Assembly: GCF_008369915.1 (NCBI RefSeq)
Contig: NZ_VSRN01000001.1
Location: forward strand, 3,778,501-3,842,500
DNA: 64,000 bases
Reading direction: 5' to 3'
Origin: Dyadobacter sp. UC 10
Lineage (GTDB): Bacteria > Bacteroidota > Bacteroidia > Cytophagales > Spirosomataceae
Below the pieces are notes generated by a model. The model made no database searches. It was not told where the DNA came from and saw only the letters and a list, made by a program, of their open reading frames with translations. Below, in pieces: positions 8,197-17,343 of this stretch. Position 1 is the first letter of the stretch. Every line of letters begins with the position of its first letter. The position numbers were made by a program, and so were the translations under genes.

Positions 8197-9723
8197 ATGA
8201 AAAGATTGCTATTGATCGCCCTGTTCCTGATCCCCGCTGCACTGCAGGCAGCTCCGAAATATTGGATATATCTCAAAAACAAAGACTTAGCATCTTCTCC
8301 CGCAGTTTCCCTGCAAACCCTGGAATGTCGCCAGCAATTAGGTCTTACCATTTCCGATGAAACCGATTTGCCGATCAGCCTGGAATATGAGCAGGCTCTG
8401 AAAGCGCAGTCTGTCAATATTATCAACAAGTCAAAGTGGTTGAATGCGGTGTCGGCAGTGCTGACGAGCGAGCAGGCCATGCGGGTCCGTGAATTGGATT
8501 TTGTAAAGGAAGTGATCCCGATCGACCCGGGTTTTTATGTGGCTAAAACACAGCCGATTGAAAAATCGCAAATGGCACCTGTTATGTCTCAGGTTCAGGC
8601 CAATTTATTTTTAAAAGAAGGATATACTGCCAAGGATGTGACGATCGGTGTGATCGATGCAGGGTTTTATGGCGCAGATTCTTCGCTCGCTCTTGCAAAG
8701 ATTTTCTCCAATAAAAGGATACTTGGAATTCGTGACTATGTCAAACCCGGCCGCCAGGGAGAGCTGCTGTTCAGCACCGCGGAATCATTTTCAGATATGC
8801 ATGGTACCGAGGTAATGGCAGCTATTGCCGGCATTGATTTTCAGGATGAAGTGCAGTATGGGATGGCGACCAATGCAAAATTTTACCTCGCGCGCACCGA
8901 CTATTCGATGCGTGAATACCGGGGCGAAGAAGATAACTGGATCGCTGCGATGGAATGGATGGACAGTCTGGGTGTACGATTGATCAATACATCGCTTGGC
9001 TACGCCAAAGGTTTCTCAGATCCGAAAGAAAACTATACTCCTTCTCAGATGGACGGAAAAACGAGCGCAATTACCCGCGCCGCACAGATTGCTTCTGACA
9101 AAAAAGGGATTATGCTGATCGTTTCTGCCGGAAATGAAGGCGACGATAAAAGCTGGGGGATTGTATCTGCCCCGGCTGATGCAAAAGGGGTATTATCCGT
9201 GGGCGCTACAAATGAAAAGCTGTGGAACAGAATCGGGTACAGCAGCGTCGGCCCCGAATTTCTGCCTTATGTAAAACCAAATGTATCTTGTTTCTCTTTG
9301 TACGGAACGTCGCTTTCAGCGCCGGTTATCACCGGTTTTGCTGCTTGTTTATTGCAGGCTAATCCGAAGCTTACCAACAAGGACCTGATCTCGCTGATCG
9401 AAAAATCATCCCATTTATATCCTTACGGAAACAATTTTGTTGGCTACGGCGTGCCTCAGGCTTCCCGTGCACTTGCGCTCGCCAAAGCACCTTATCTGCC
9501 GGATCATGGTAAAATGGTAAAGGCAAAAGGCCGCTCGATTGATGTAGAGGTGAGCAGTGCGGATTCTGTTGTAGCTATTTACCGGAAAAAGAATGACAAA
9601 GACGTACTTTCTCAGCAGATCGCGAAGATCCAGAATGGAAAGGTATCTCTGAAACGACAGAATGGAGAACGTTTTACTACTATTGACCTAAAAGACAGTG
9701 TGGTTGAAGTGGCGTGGGACTAG
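8197..9723 (+). CDS. Secreted subtilisin-like serine protease, S8 family
   Basis: A 508-residue exported protease. The signal peptide MKRLLLIALFLIPAALQA decides the start; a GTG 21 bp upstream is in frame but would mask it. Residues 20-130 form an inhibitor-like propeptide. The S8 catalytic triad is complete: D154 in VTIGVIDAGFYG, H202 in DMHGTEVMAA and S372 in YGTSLSAPVITG, with the oxyanion asparagine in SAGNEG (N312). A short C-terminal beta domain follows, but there is no clear type IX sorting domain, so it may stay periplasmic. Its stop codon overlaps the stop of the convergent antiporter gene. Confidence 0.93.
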   Translation: MKRLLLIALFLIPAALQAAPKYWIYLKNKDLASSPAVSLQTLECRQQLGLTISDETDLPISLEYEQALKAQSVNIINKSKWLNAVSAVLTSEQAMRVRELDFVKEVIPIDPGFYVAKTQPIEKSQMAPVMSQVQANLFLKEGYTAKDVTIGVIDAGFYGADSSLALAKIFSNKRILGIRDYVKPGRQGELLFSTAESFSDMHGTEVMAAIAGIDFQDEVQYGMATNAKFYLARTDYSMREYRGEEDNWIAAMEWMDSLGVRLINTSLGYAKGFSDPKENYTPSQMDGKTSAITRAAQIASDKKGIMLIVSAGNEGDDKSWGIVSAPADAKGVLSVGATNEKLWNRIGYSSVGPEFLPYVKPNVSCFSLYGTSLSAPVITGFAACLLQANPKLTNKDLISLIEKSSHLYPYGNNFVGYGVPQASRALALAKAPYLPDHGKMVKAKGRSIDVEVSSADSVVAIYRKKNDKDVLSQQIAKIQNGKVSLKRQNGERFTTIDLKDSVVEVAWD

Positions 9724-11315
9724 GGTGATTTCCGAAGTCTGGCTTCTTCCAGGTCGAGCTCTCTTTCTTTTCCTCTGATCAACTCATCTGCGCAGGCCCG
9801 CTCCCTGCGCAGTTTTGTTATTTCACCTCTTTTGACTTCAATAATCTCCAAAAGCATGGTGCGGTACTTTCTGACCGTTGTTTTAGCGGAGTCGTCACTG
9901 GTATGCAAGAATTTAGCATCGGCCATTTCGATGATTTTTTCGTACCGTTCTTTTAATAATCTGAATGGTTCAAAATCGGCGATTTCACCGTCATAGTTGG
10001 ACTTCATATAGTCCAGGCTGACTGTCGCCAGCCGGGAATTCATCATTGCATTCTGCTCTTCCATATTCTCGCCATCATCTTCGATTTTAAGCCATTTAAT
10101 AATAAAAGGAAGGCTTAATCCCTGCAAAACAAGTGTGAAAAGGATTACTACGAATGTGATGAACAGAAACAGGTCGCGATGTGGAAATGCTGCTCCGTTG
10201 ACGGTCAAGGGAACTGCTAATGCGGAGGCGAGTGAAACTACGCCGCGCATCCCGCTCCACGCCACAATGAATACAGGCTGCCAGCCAGGCCTTCTTTCTT
10301 TTTCGCGGATGGATTTAAACAAAAGTCTTGGAATATAGGTACTCGGAAATACCCAGATGATCCGGATCACGATCGTCACCAGACTGATGATAACCGCATA
10401 GGAAATAACTTCACTTACCGTGTAAGCGCCGAGTCCCAGCATTACCTCAGGCAACTCTAACCCGATCATAATGAATACGATCCCGTTCAAAAGAAATATG
10501 ACAGTCTCCCAAACGTAGTTGGTCTGCATCCGGGACTGGTACGTGAAAAGTTCGTGTGACCGGAAGCTGAGGAATAACCCGCCGCTCACTACCGCCAGCA
10601 CCCCCGAATAGTGGAAATGTTCAGCGGCAATGTACATCAGGTAAGGGGAAATGAATGTGAGGGCAGTATCGATGCTCGGAGTAGTCGGAAAGAAGCGGTG
10701 TACCACATATAAAATGTGTGCAATCGCCAGCCCGATAAGAATACCCATCGCTGCAACCATCAAAAAATCTACTCCTGCCTTCCAGAATACAAACTGGCCG
10801 CTGGCGACCGTGGCAAGTGCAACACGAAAAACGATCAAAGACGATGCGTCATTAACCAGACTTTCGCCTTCGAGTATTGTAACAACTCTTTTGGGTACTT
10901 TCAAACCTTGCAGCACCGAGGTAGCGGCAACGGCATCAGGAGGTGAAATAATGCCGCCCAGTACAAAACCCATCGCGAGCGTGAACCCGGGGATCATTGC
11001 GTGAGAGACATAAGCAACTGCCGTCGCGGTAAAAAATACCAGTCCGAATGCAAGCAGGCTGATAGGTCTTTTTGCTTCCCAGAAATCCTTCCAGGATGTA
11101 TTCCAGGCTGCACTGTAAAGAAGTGGAGGGAGGAAAATCAGGAAAACCAGGTCCGGCGCGAGTGTCAGAACCGGCATTCCGGGAATGAAACTGATTAAAA
11201 GACCGGCTATTACAAGAAATATCGGGTAAGAAACGCCAATTTTTTCGCTTACCATCGTAAGCATTGCAACTACAAAAAGGAGGGAAATAATGAGGAGCAA
11301 ATTTTCCTGAACCAT
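9720..11315 (-). CDS. Na+/H+ antiporter, CPA1 (NhaP-type) family
   Basis: A 531-residue monovalent cation:proton antiporter. It has twelve or so hydrophobic segments in the first 420 residues, with the CPA1 core motifs GGIISPPDAVAATSVL and LEGESLVNDASSLIVFRVAL. The ND pair and the preceding PPDA are the ion-binding region. The last 110 residues are a charged cytoplasmic tail rich in Arg, Glu and Lys, predicted helical and possibly coiled coil. The protein would use the proton gradient to expel Na+ or K+. It stands alone, convergent with the subtilase gene. Confidence 0.92.
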   Translation of the reverse strand: MVQENLLLIISLLFVVAMLTMVSEKIGVSYPIFLVIAGLLISFIPGMPVLTLAPDLVFLIFLPPLLYSAAWNTSWKDFWEAKRPISLLAFGLVFFTATAVAYVSHAMIPGFTLAMGFVLGGIISPPDAVAATSVLQGLKVPKRVVTILEGESLVNDASSLIVFRVALATVASGQFVFWKAGVDFLMVAAMGILIGLAIAHILYVVHRFFPTTPSIDTALTFISPYLMYIAAEHFHYSGVLAVVSGGLFLSFRSHELFTYQSRMQTNYVWETVIFLLNGIVFIMIGLELPEVMLGLGAYTVSEVISYAVIISLVTIVIRIIWVFPSTYIPRLLFKSIREKERRPGWQPVFIVAWSGMRGVVSLASALAVPLTVNGAAFPHRDLFLFITFVVILFTLVLQGLSLPFIIKWLKIEDDGENMEEQNAMMNSRLATVSLDYMKSNYDGEIADFEPFRLLKERYEKIIEMADAKFLHTSDDSAKTTVRKYRTMLLEIIEVKRGEITKLRRERACADELIRGKERELDLEEARLRKSP

Positions 11316-11537
11316 ATTAAGAGATAGAGATTGGGGCGTATAAAAGTATACAATAACGTTGATTTACATATTTAAACTTTTGTGTGTGGTCGAACACGCA
11401 ATTTGAAATTTTGGTTTTACATTAGCAGAAAAATAGCAGATTTGTTTATCTTTATTGCCTTGATATACGTTGAATCTGTGGCAGTATAATCTTAAAGTCA
11501 AATTTTCGGTAATTCTATCACCTAATCCCTAATAACA

Positions 11538-12827
11538 ATGAGTACTTCTCGAAGAGATGTCCTGAAAATGGCGAGCATGGCACTGGCAGGTAGCACACTA
11601 CCCGCTATTACCATTTTAAATCCTAACCGCGCTTTCGGCGGTGTTAACGCTGAGACGCTGAAAATCGGTTTGATAGGTTGCGGCGGACGTGGATCGGGCG
11701 CTGCCAATCAGGCTTTGAAAGCAGATCCGAATGTAGTTCTTCACGCTGTCGGAGATATTTTCAAAGACAAAATGGACTCTTCGCTTGCTAACCTGACCAA
11801 AATACACGGTCCGAAAGTAAAAGTAGAAGAAGGTAACAAATTTATCGGTTTCGATGCATATAAAAAGGTTCTGGAATCAGGTGTTGACGTAGTGCTTTTG
11901 GCCACTCCTCCTCACTTTCGTCCTGAGCATTTGACAGCGGCTATCAATGCAGGTAAGCACGTATTTTGCGAAAAACCTGTGGCAGTAGACGCACCGGGTG
12001 TTCGTAAAGTATTGGATGCTGCCAAGCTGGCAAAACAGAAAAATGTTTCATTGATGTCGGGCTTCTGCTGGCGTTACCACGAGCCAAAGCGGGCCAGCTT
12101 TGGGAAAATCCTCGACGGAGCGGTGGGTGATATCTCTGCTATTTACAATACTTACGATACTGGTACATTGTGGTCTTTCCCACGCGTACAGGGCTGGACA
12201 GACGCGGAATATGTATTACGTAACTGGACTTACTATACCTGGCTTGCAGGTGACCATATTGTAGAACAGGCTGTTCACAGTATTGATATGATGTCGTGGG
12301 CAATGGGCGGGAAGCTGCCGGTTTCAGCGGTAGGAACAGGCGGTCGCCAGGTGCGGACTGACTCTTTGTTCGGTAACATCTTCGACCACTTTTCGGTAGT
12401 TTACGATTACGACAACGGAGTAAAAGGATTCCACCATTCGAGACAACAGGCTAACTGCGAAAACAGCTACCTCGTTGAAACGATCGGAACGAAAGGTAAG
12501 GCCATGGTGAACTGTGCGCGTAACGTACACGAGATTACAGGAGCCAATCCCTGGAAATATGAAGGTGCGCAAAACGATATGTACCAGACTGAGCACAACG
12601 AACTATTTGCTTCTATCAGAAGCGGCAAGCTGATCAACGACGGCGAGTTCATGGCACACAGCACATTGATCGCGATCATGGGAAGAATGGCTTCCTACAC
12701 AGGCAAGCGTATTACCTGGGACGAAGCGATGAACTCATCTGAAAAGCTGGGCCCTGATACTTACAGCTTCGATATGAAACCTCCGGTTGTCGAAGTTGCA
12801 AAACCAGGTATCACTGCATTCTCCTGA
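11538..12827 (+). CDS. Exported Gfo/Idh/MocA family oxidoreductase
   Basis: A 429-residue NAD(P)-dependent oxidoreductase with a Tat signal (TSRRDVLKMASMALAGSTLPA). The Rossmann fingerprint IGLIGCGGRGSG and the family motif CEKPVAVDAPGV, with its catalytic-region lysine, are intact. Export with cofactor bound is typical of the Tat-routed branch of this family, whose members act on sugars or glycosides in the periplasm, often at the 3-position. The TIM-barrel gene begins 5 bp downstream, so the two proteins probably act in sequence. The 222 bp upstream of the gene are A+T-rich and contain no other gene. Confidence 0.9.
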   Translation: MSTSRRDVLKMASMALAGSTLPAITILNPNRAFGGVNAETLKIGLIGCGGRGSGAANQALKADPNVVLHAVGDIFKDKMDSSLANLTKIHGPKVKVEEGNKFIGFDAYKKVLESGVDVVLLATPPHFRPEHLTAAINAGKHVFCEKPVAVDAPGVRKVLDAAKLAKQKNVSLMSGFCWRYHEPKRASFGKILDGAVGDISAIYNTYDTGTLWSFPRVQGWTDAEYVLRNWTYYTWLAGDHIVEQAVHSIDMMSWAMGGKLPVSAVGTGGRQVRTDSLFGNIFDHFSVVYDYDNGVKGFHHSRQQANCENSYLVETIGTKGKAMVNCARNVHEITGANPWKYEGAQNDMYQTEHNELFASIRSGKLINDGEFMAHSTLIAIMGRMASYTGKRITWDEAMNSSEKLGPDTYSFDMKPPVVEVAKPGITAFS

Positions 12828-12832
12828 TCTCC

Positions 12833-13744
12833 ATGCAGCGTAGAGAATTTATAAAAAGTGCGGCCATGGCTACATCAGCTATGGCCGTTACTTCATCTGT
12901 GGTGTCCGGAGCGGCATTGCAGACTGCACCTTTGGCTAAACCCATGATCAAGAAAAGCCTGAAATGGGGGATGGTCAAAGAAGATTTGTCGGTAATGGAC
13001 AAATTTAAATTATTAAAAGACCTCGGCTACGACGGTGTAGAGCTCGACTCTCCCGACGACAAGATCACGATGAAGGAAGTCCTGGAAGCCCGCGATAAAA
13101 CGGGGCTTGAATTGCCGGGAACGGTCAATTCCATGCATTGGAAATTGCCGCTTTCTGACCCGGATCCCAAAAAGCGCGAGCAATGTGTCAAGTCGATTGA
13201 AAAGGCTTTGCACGATACGAAAGCCTTTGGAGGTACTACGGTACTCGTTGTCCCGGGCGTAGTGAATGCCACTACCACCTACGGAGAGGCTTACGAGCGG
13301 TCGCAGGCTGAAATCAGAAAGCTGTTGCCGGTTGCTGAGAAGACGGGAGTGAAAATCGCATTTGAAAATGTTTGGAACCAGTTTCTGATCAGTCCCCTTG
13401 AAGCGGCTCGTTATGTGGATGAATTCAAGCACCCGATGGTAGGCTGGTATTTTGATGTTGGAAATGTACTGCGCTATGGCTATCCAGTTTCCTGGATCGA
13501 AGCGCTGGACAAACGTATATTGAAGCTCGACCTGAAAGAGTTCAGTTTCAAAAAGCAAAATGACCTGGGTCTCTGGAAAGGTTTCGATGTTGAATTCATG
13601 GAAGGCGACTGCAACTGGGCGGAAGTGAATAAAGCTTTGACCAAAATTGGCTACTCCGGCTGGGCTTCCGCAGAGGTTTCCGGTGGTGACCGGAAACGTT
13701 TATTGACGATCCGTGAGAAGATGGATGAGGTGTTTAAGGCCTGA
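12833..13744 (+). CDS. Exported sugar phosphate isomerase/epimerase-like TIM-barrel protein
   Basis: A 303-residue xylose isomerase-like TIM barrel preceded by a Tat-type signal (MQRREFIKSAAMATSAMAV). Internal landmarks are DLGYDGVELDSPDD, LVVPGVVNATTTYGEAYER, KIAFENVWNQF (metal-ligand E), GWYFDVGNVLRYG (D) and LDLKEF. These match the hydroxypyruvate isomerase/sugar epimerase type. It forms an operon with the oxidoreductase just upstream and is followed by a strong terminator. A periplasmic isomerase/oxidoreductase pair suggests oxidation and rearrangement of an unphosphorylated sugar; the actual substrate is not visible. Confidence 0.87.
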   Translation: MQRREFIKSAAMATSAMAVTSSVVSGAALQTAPLAKPMIKKSLKWGMVKEDLSVMDKFKLLKDLGYDGVELDSPDDKITMKEVLEARDKTGLELPGTVNSMHWKLPLSDPDPKKREQCVKSIEKALHDTKAFGGTTVLVVPGVVNATTTYGEAYERSQAEIRKLLPVAEKTGVKIAFENVWNQFLISPLEAARYVDEFKHPMVGWYFDVGNVLRYGYPVSWIEALDKRILKLDLKEFSFKKQNDLGLWKGFDVEFMEGDCNWAEVNKALTKIGYSGWASAEVSGGDRKRLLTIREKMDEVFKA

Positions 13745-13771
13745 TTTACAAATACTACAAATGGTGCATGA

Positions 13772-13798
13772 AGCCCGGCGAAAGTCGGGCTTTTTTTG
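13772..13798 (+). terminator. Rho-independent terminator with GAAA tetraloop
   Basis: AGCCCGGC pairs with GTCGGGCT (one G-U) around a GAAA tetraloop, followed by seven T. It closes the oxidoreductase/TIM-barrel operon. Confidence 0.92.
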
Positions 13799-13893
13799 TT
13801 CCTATCCGTACACAAAAGTCAGGTTTGTAGTATAGAAAAGCGGCGCAAAATTTTCATCTTGCATCATTAGGACCTTACCTCACACTATAAAAT

Positions 13894-14475
13894 ATGTATT
13901 CTGAATTTCTATCAACCCTCTCGGGCATTCTGCCTATCGATAATCAGGTTTGCGATCAGTTTTTACAAAAGTTGAAATTTGCGAATGTCAAGAAAGGCAA
14001 GCTGCTTTTATCGGAGGGTGAAATCTGCGACAAGCTCTGGTTTGTAAAAATTGGCCTGGTCAGAGGTTACCTGCTGACGAGCAATCAACAAGGGACGTTC
14101 GATGATAACACGGAGTGGTTTGCTAAAGAAAATGAGTTCTTCCACGCCGCGGATAGCTTTGTAAACCAGGTGCCTGCCTGCGAATGCATTGAAACTTTGG
14201 AGCCCACTACGCTGATTTACATTCACCGCGCAGATCTGTATCAGCTGTATCTCGATTATCCTCAAATCTGCTGTTTAGGAAGGATTATAGCAGAAAGATC
14301 CTGGCTAAAACATCTTGCATTGCTGCGCGACATGCGCGCGCTTTCAGCTGCACAAAAGCTGGAAGCCTTCCACGCCGTTTCCAAAGAATTAACTTCCCGG
14401 GTACCCCAAAAGTACATCGCATCCTACCTGGGAATCTCCGAGAACTACGTCAGCAAGCTCCGTGCGAATTATTGA
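13894..14475 (+). CDS. Crp/Fnr family transcriptional regulator
   Basis: A 193-residue regulator with an N-terminal cyclic-nucleotide-binding-like beta roll (KKGKLLLSEGEICDKLWFVKIGLVRGYLL) and a C-terminal helix-turn-helix ending SYLGISENYVSKLRANY. This is the common Bacteroidota type that lacks a recognisable cAMP phosphate cassette, so the ligand is uncertain. A short gap of 100 bp separates it from the outer-membrane/T9SS gene pair downstream, which it might control; that is inference. Confidence 0.88.
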   Translation: MYSEFLSTLSGILPIDNQVCDQFLQKLKFANVKKGKLLLSEGEICDKLWFVKIGLVRGYLLTSNQQGTFDDNTEWFAKENEFFHAADSFVNQVPACECIETLEPTTLIYIHRADLYQLYLDYPQICCLGRIIAERSWLKHLALLRDMRALSAAQKLEAFHAVSKELTSRVPQKYIASYLGISENYVSKLRANY

Positions 14476-14575
14476 ATTTTCTGGGTTTTTGTAGGTTGAA
14501 AAGCTGGGTTTTTGCAGGATATCGATTGATCAATTAGTGTTTGATTTGCATTATCAACTAAATGCAAATTAATCT

Positions 14576-15226
14576 ATGGAAAAGACATTTCTCCTTCCGT
14601 TGCTGGCTACCTGCTGGCTGGGAATGAACGCTTTCTGTCAGCAGGCGACGAAGCCGCCTGAGAAAGCAGTAAATGCGAAACTGCCCTTTAAATGGGATCT
14701 AACACTCCATTTAGTCCCTCACCTTTTAAATGGAAACGTGGGATTCATGGCCAGATACTCGCCTAACCAAAAGGGAGCATTCAGGCTGGCTATTGACAAT
14801 GTTGAATTTGGAAAGACAAAGTCAGCCCAGTACATCGGCGTCATAGATGGTCCTCGCCTGGATACAATTCGTGTTACGACTGTCAAATATGGCTATGGCC
14901 GACAGCGGATAGGTTATGAAATTCATTTCAATTCAGAACGGCACCAATTGTATTCTGGGGTGGATCTTGGTTTCGCATACAACTATGAAAGACACAATCC
15001 TGGCCTAGCCTATTCTGCTAGAAAACATGATTTTTCTGCACATCCATTCGTGGGAGTAAGGTATAGATTACTCAATCGCCTTTCCCTTTCGGCAGAACTG
15101 TCAGGTGAGTTAAAATACCAACGCCAAAGTCTGATCGCCCATAATAGAGATACTATCTCAAAGGATGAGCTATGGGCAATTACAATCGATTCGATTCACT
15201 TGCTAAATATTTCGTATCACTTTTAA
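14576..15226 (+). CDS. Putative small outer-membrane beta-barrel protein
   Basis: A 216-residue protein with an N-terminal signal peptide (LLPLLATCWLGMNAFCQQ). Its alternating polar/aromatic strands (VGFMARYSPNQ, VKYGYGRQRIGYEIHF, YSGVDLGFAYNYE, HPFVGVRYRL) are typical of an outer-membrane porin-like fold, and it ends in an aromatic residue (LNISYHF), as barrel proteins often do. I do not recognise a named family. It lies 10 bp before a type IX secreted protein gene and is probably cotranscribed with it. Confidence 0.65.
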   Translation: MEKTFLLPLLATCWLGMNAFCQQATKPPEKAVNAKLPFKWDLTLHLVPHLLNGNVGFMARYSPNQKGAFRLAIDNVEFGKTKSAQYIGVIDGPRLDTIRVTTVKYGYGRQRIGYEIHFNSERHQLYSGVDLGFAYNYERHNPGLAYSARKHDFSAHPFVGVRYRLLNRLSLSAELSGELKYQRQSLIAHNRDTISKDELWAITIDSIHLLNISYHF

Positions 15227-15236
15227 TAAACTATTC

Positions 15237-16703
15237 ATGAAAACTTTATCCTTTGTTAAAATCCTGTACTGCGGCATTCTGATTTTTGCTTCAACTGTTC
15301 ATGCTCAAACGATCCAGATTACCTGTGATCCTACCGGCTGTAATAGCGCTGTCCCAGACCAAACCCAATATCATTATTCGGCCAAAATTTCCAGCTTCGG
15401 AGAATGCAATACGGGAGACAACTGCAAGTATAAATGGCAGGTGACAAACGGAATCATCGTTCAAAGTAATGCAACAACCTTTGAAGGTGACGGTAGTTAT
15501 GCTATTGATGTAAAATGGAACAATGTGAATGGCAATGGAACAATCAAAGTAACTACTGCCAAGCCAGCAAGCGGCACAAACGGTTGCGACAATTGCCCGG
15601 TTGGTCTAACAGCGACAAAAACGATCCCAATAAAATACCTGGGAACTCCGGGCAATATCAAAATCAATGGCGTCGCCTATACAGGCAGTTACCAGTTCAG
15701 CTGCGGTACTGCTCCTATTACGGTTTCTGTAACTCCTGCTGCGAATGCGACAAATTATGCCTGGTCGTATCCGGCAGGTTGGGGGAAAAGTGGAAGTGGC
15801 TCCTCCATTACATTGACGCCCACCAAAAATACTGGCGGCACTATTAAAGTGGTAGCCTCCCGGGGAGATGTGCTTAACCTTGAAACAGTCTCGCAACTTG
15901 CTATCACCAGACCGCTCCCGACCAAACCAGTCATCAACTCGGGAGATATCCTGCTCTGCAATCCCACGACGATTACCGCCTCTGCAAATCACGCCAGCTC
16001 CTACAATTGGGTTACAACCGGAGGAATTACTGCTAATTCCGGAAATACCAATACGGCACAGATAACCGGAATGTCTAGCGGGACTGTTAAGGTATCGGCT
16101 ACTTCCGCTGTATGCGGAGTTACTTCGGCTTACAGTAATACGATCAATGTCAAACGCAGCGCACCACTGCCGGCATCTTTACTGGTCACGGCCAACGGAG
16201 GCGGCTCGCCGGATTTTATGTGTAATGGGTCGGGCGTTTCTTTACATGCGGAAACTGCCGAACCGGGTACTGCATTCGGCGCGTGGGTGAGCAGCGATCC
16301 GGCCAATACGATTTTGAATTACAATGGAGGCTCAGCTTATTTTAATTCTTATGTCAATAGCTGCTACGGTATTACTGTGCTTGCCAGTAATTGTTTTGGG
16401 TCGGTGCAGAAGGGGATTACGATTTGTGTCGATAATTGCATTAAGCCAACGCCCACTCCGAGCATTCACCCCAATCCGGCAAGTAATTATATCGATATTG
16501 CATTGGGTGAGCGGGATGCTGTCGAAATTCCCGAACATATCAAAGTAATCAGCGAAGCAGGGTCAAGGGAGCTGAAATCTGTCAATGTAACCACTGACGG
16601 AATGCTACGGCTCAACGTATCTGATTTGCCGCGCGGCGTGTATCAGATCGTGCTGATTTATAAGAACCTAGAATCAAAAAGTGTCCGTGTAGTATTGGAA
16701 TAA
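15237..16703 (+). CDS. Type IX secretion system cargo protein with PKD-like domains
   Basis: A 488-residue secreted protein. After a signal peptide (ILYCGILIFASTVHA) comes a cysteine-rich section (CDPTGC, CNTGDNCKYKW, GCDNCPVG), then immunoglobulin/PKD-like beta domains rich in Thr, Ser, Asn and Gly (about residues 120-390). The C-terminus has the type A sorting domain pattern: IHPNPASNYIDIAL, a middle strand, LPRGVYQIVLIYKN and a final KSVRVVLE. It should therefore be exported through the outer membrane by the Bacteroidota T9SS and fixed to the surface. Binding or structural roles are possible; no catalytic motif is seen. Confidence 0.83.
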   Translation: MKTLSFVKILYCGILIFASTVHAQTIQITCDPTGCNSAVPDQTQYHYSAKISSFGECNTGDNCKYKWQVTNGIIVQSNATTFEGDGSYAIDVKWNNVNGNGTIKVTTAKPASGTNGCDNCPVGLTATKTIPIKYLGTPGNIKINGVAYTGSYQFSCGTAPITVSVTPAANATNYAWSYPAGWGKSGSGSSITLTPTKNTGGTIKVVASRGDVLNLETVSQLAITRPLPTKPVINSGDILLCNPTTITASANHASSYNWVTTGGITANSGNTNTAQITGMSSGTVKVSATSAVCGVTSAYSNTINVKRSAPLPASLLVTANGGGSPDFMCNGSGVSLHAETAEPGTAFGAWVSSDPANTILNYNGGSAYFNSYVNSCYGITVLASNCFGSVQKGITICVDNCIKPTPTPSIHPNPASNYIDIALGERDAVEIPEHIKVISEAGSRELKSVNVTTDGMLRLNVSDLPRGVYQIVLIYKNLESKSVRVVLE

Positions 16704-16740
16704 AAGAGTTTAAAAAACATCTTGCAACTGACGCTCCTCC

Positions 16741-17208
16741 CTATTTCTTCACCTTGTACCTCGTCCGCGCATAATGCCTGATTGTTGAGATCTTCAATTG
16801 CCCGTTTTCAATCTTTACGAGTTTATATTCCTTAAACTCCCCTTTTTTATCCAGAAAACCAATAATGCAGGATTGTTCTTCCTTGCCTTTCCGGATCTCC
16901 ACTTTCGGTTCAATGCCGAAGTTTGGTATTTTCAATTTATCTTCTGCTTCGAGTTCCTTGTATTTCAATTTTACCAAATAATCGAAGGTAGACCTGGTTT
17001 CATAGACTTCGACTGAAAACCGCCAGTCATTGAGCGGATCTTTTACTTTCTCGCTGAAACTCGCCACCGGGCCGGTTTCCACTTCTCTTCGTTCCAGCGC
17101 AATCGTATCATTTATCACTTTAATAGATTGAGCTTCTGTGCCATCTGCATCATTTTGCCCTTTGCATGCGAACAGTATTACCAGGACAAACAGGTAACAA
17201 TACTTCAT
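16741..17208 (-). CDS. Hypothetical lipoprotein
   Basis: A 155-residue predicted lipoprotein starting at MKYCYLFVLVILFAC, where the cysteine in LFAC is the lipidation site. An upstream in-frame start would add 14 polar residues before the signal and is unlikely. The mature part is acidic/basic and beta-rich, with a stretch DWRFSVEVYETRSTFDYLVKLKYKELE that looks like one conserved domain. I do not recognise a family. It is convergent with the T9SS gene, with a 37-bp gap. Confidence 0.65.
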   Translation of the reverse strand: MKYCYLFVLVILFACKGQNDADGTEAQSIKVINDTIALERREVETGPVASFSEKVKDPLNDWRFSVEVYETRSTFDYLVKLKYKELEAEDKLKIPNFGIEPKVEIRKGKEEQSCIIGFLDKKGEFKEYKLVKIENGQLKISTIRHYARTRYKVKK

Positions 17209-17343
17209 TTGGAAATCAGGTTTGGTTTGAGATGAGTTCCTGCTTTGCAATATACTTTTGTTATTTGCATTAAATGCAATATTTTACTTCATGCATTGTA
17301 AACAAATCATGATCAATCCTGCCTCCTTTTCCCGATTCAAACT

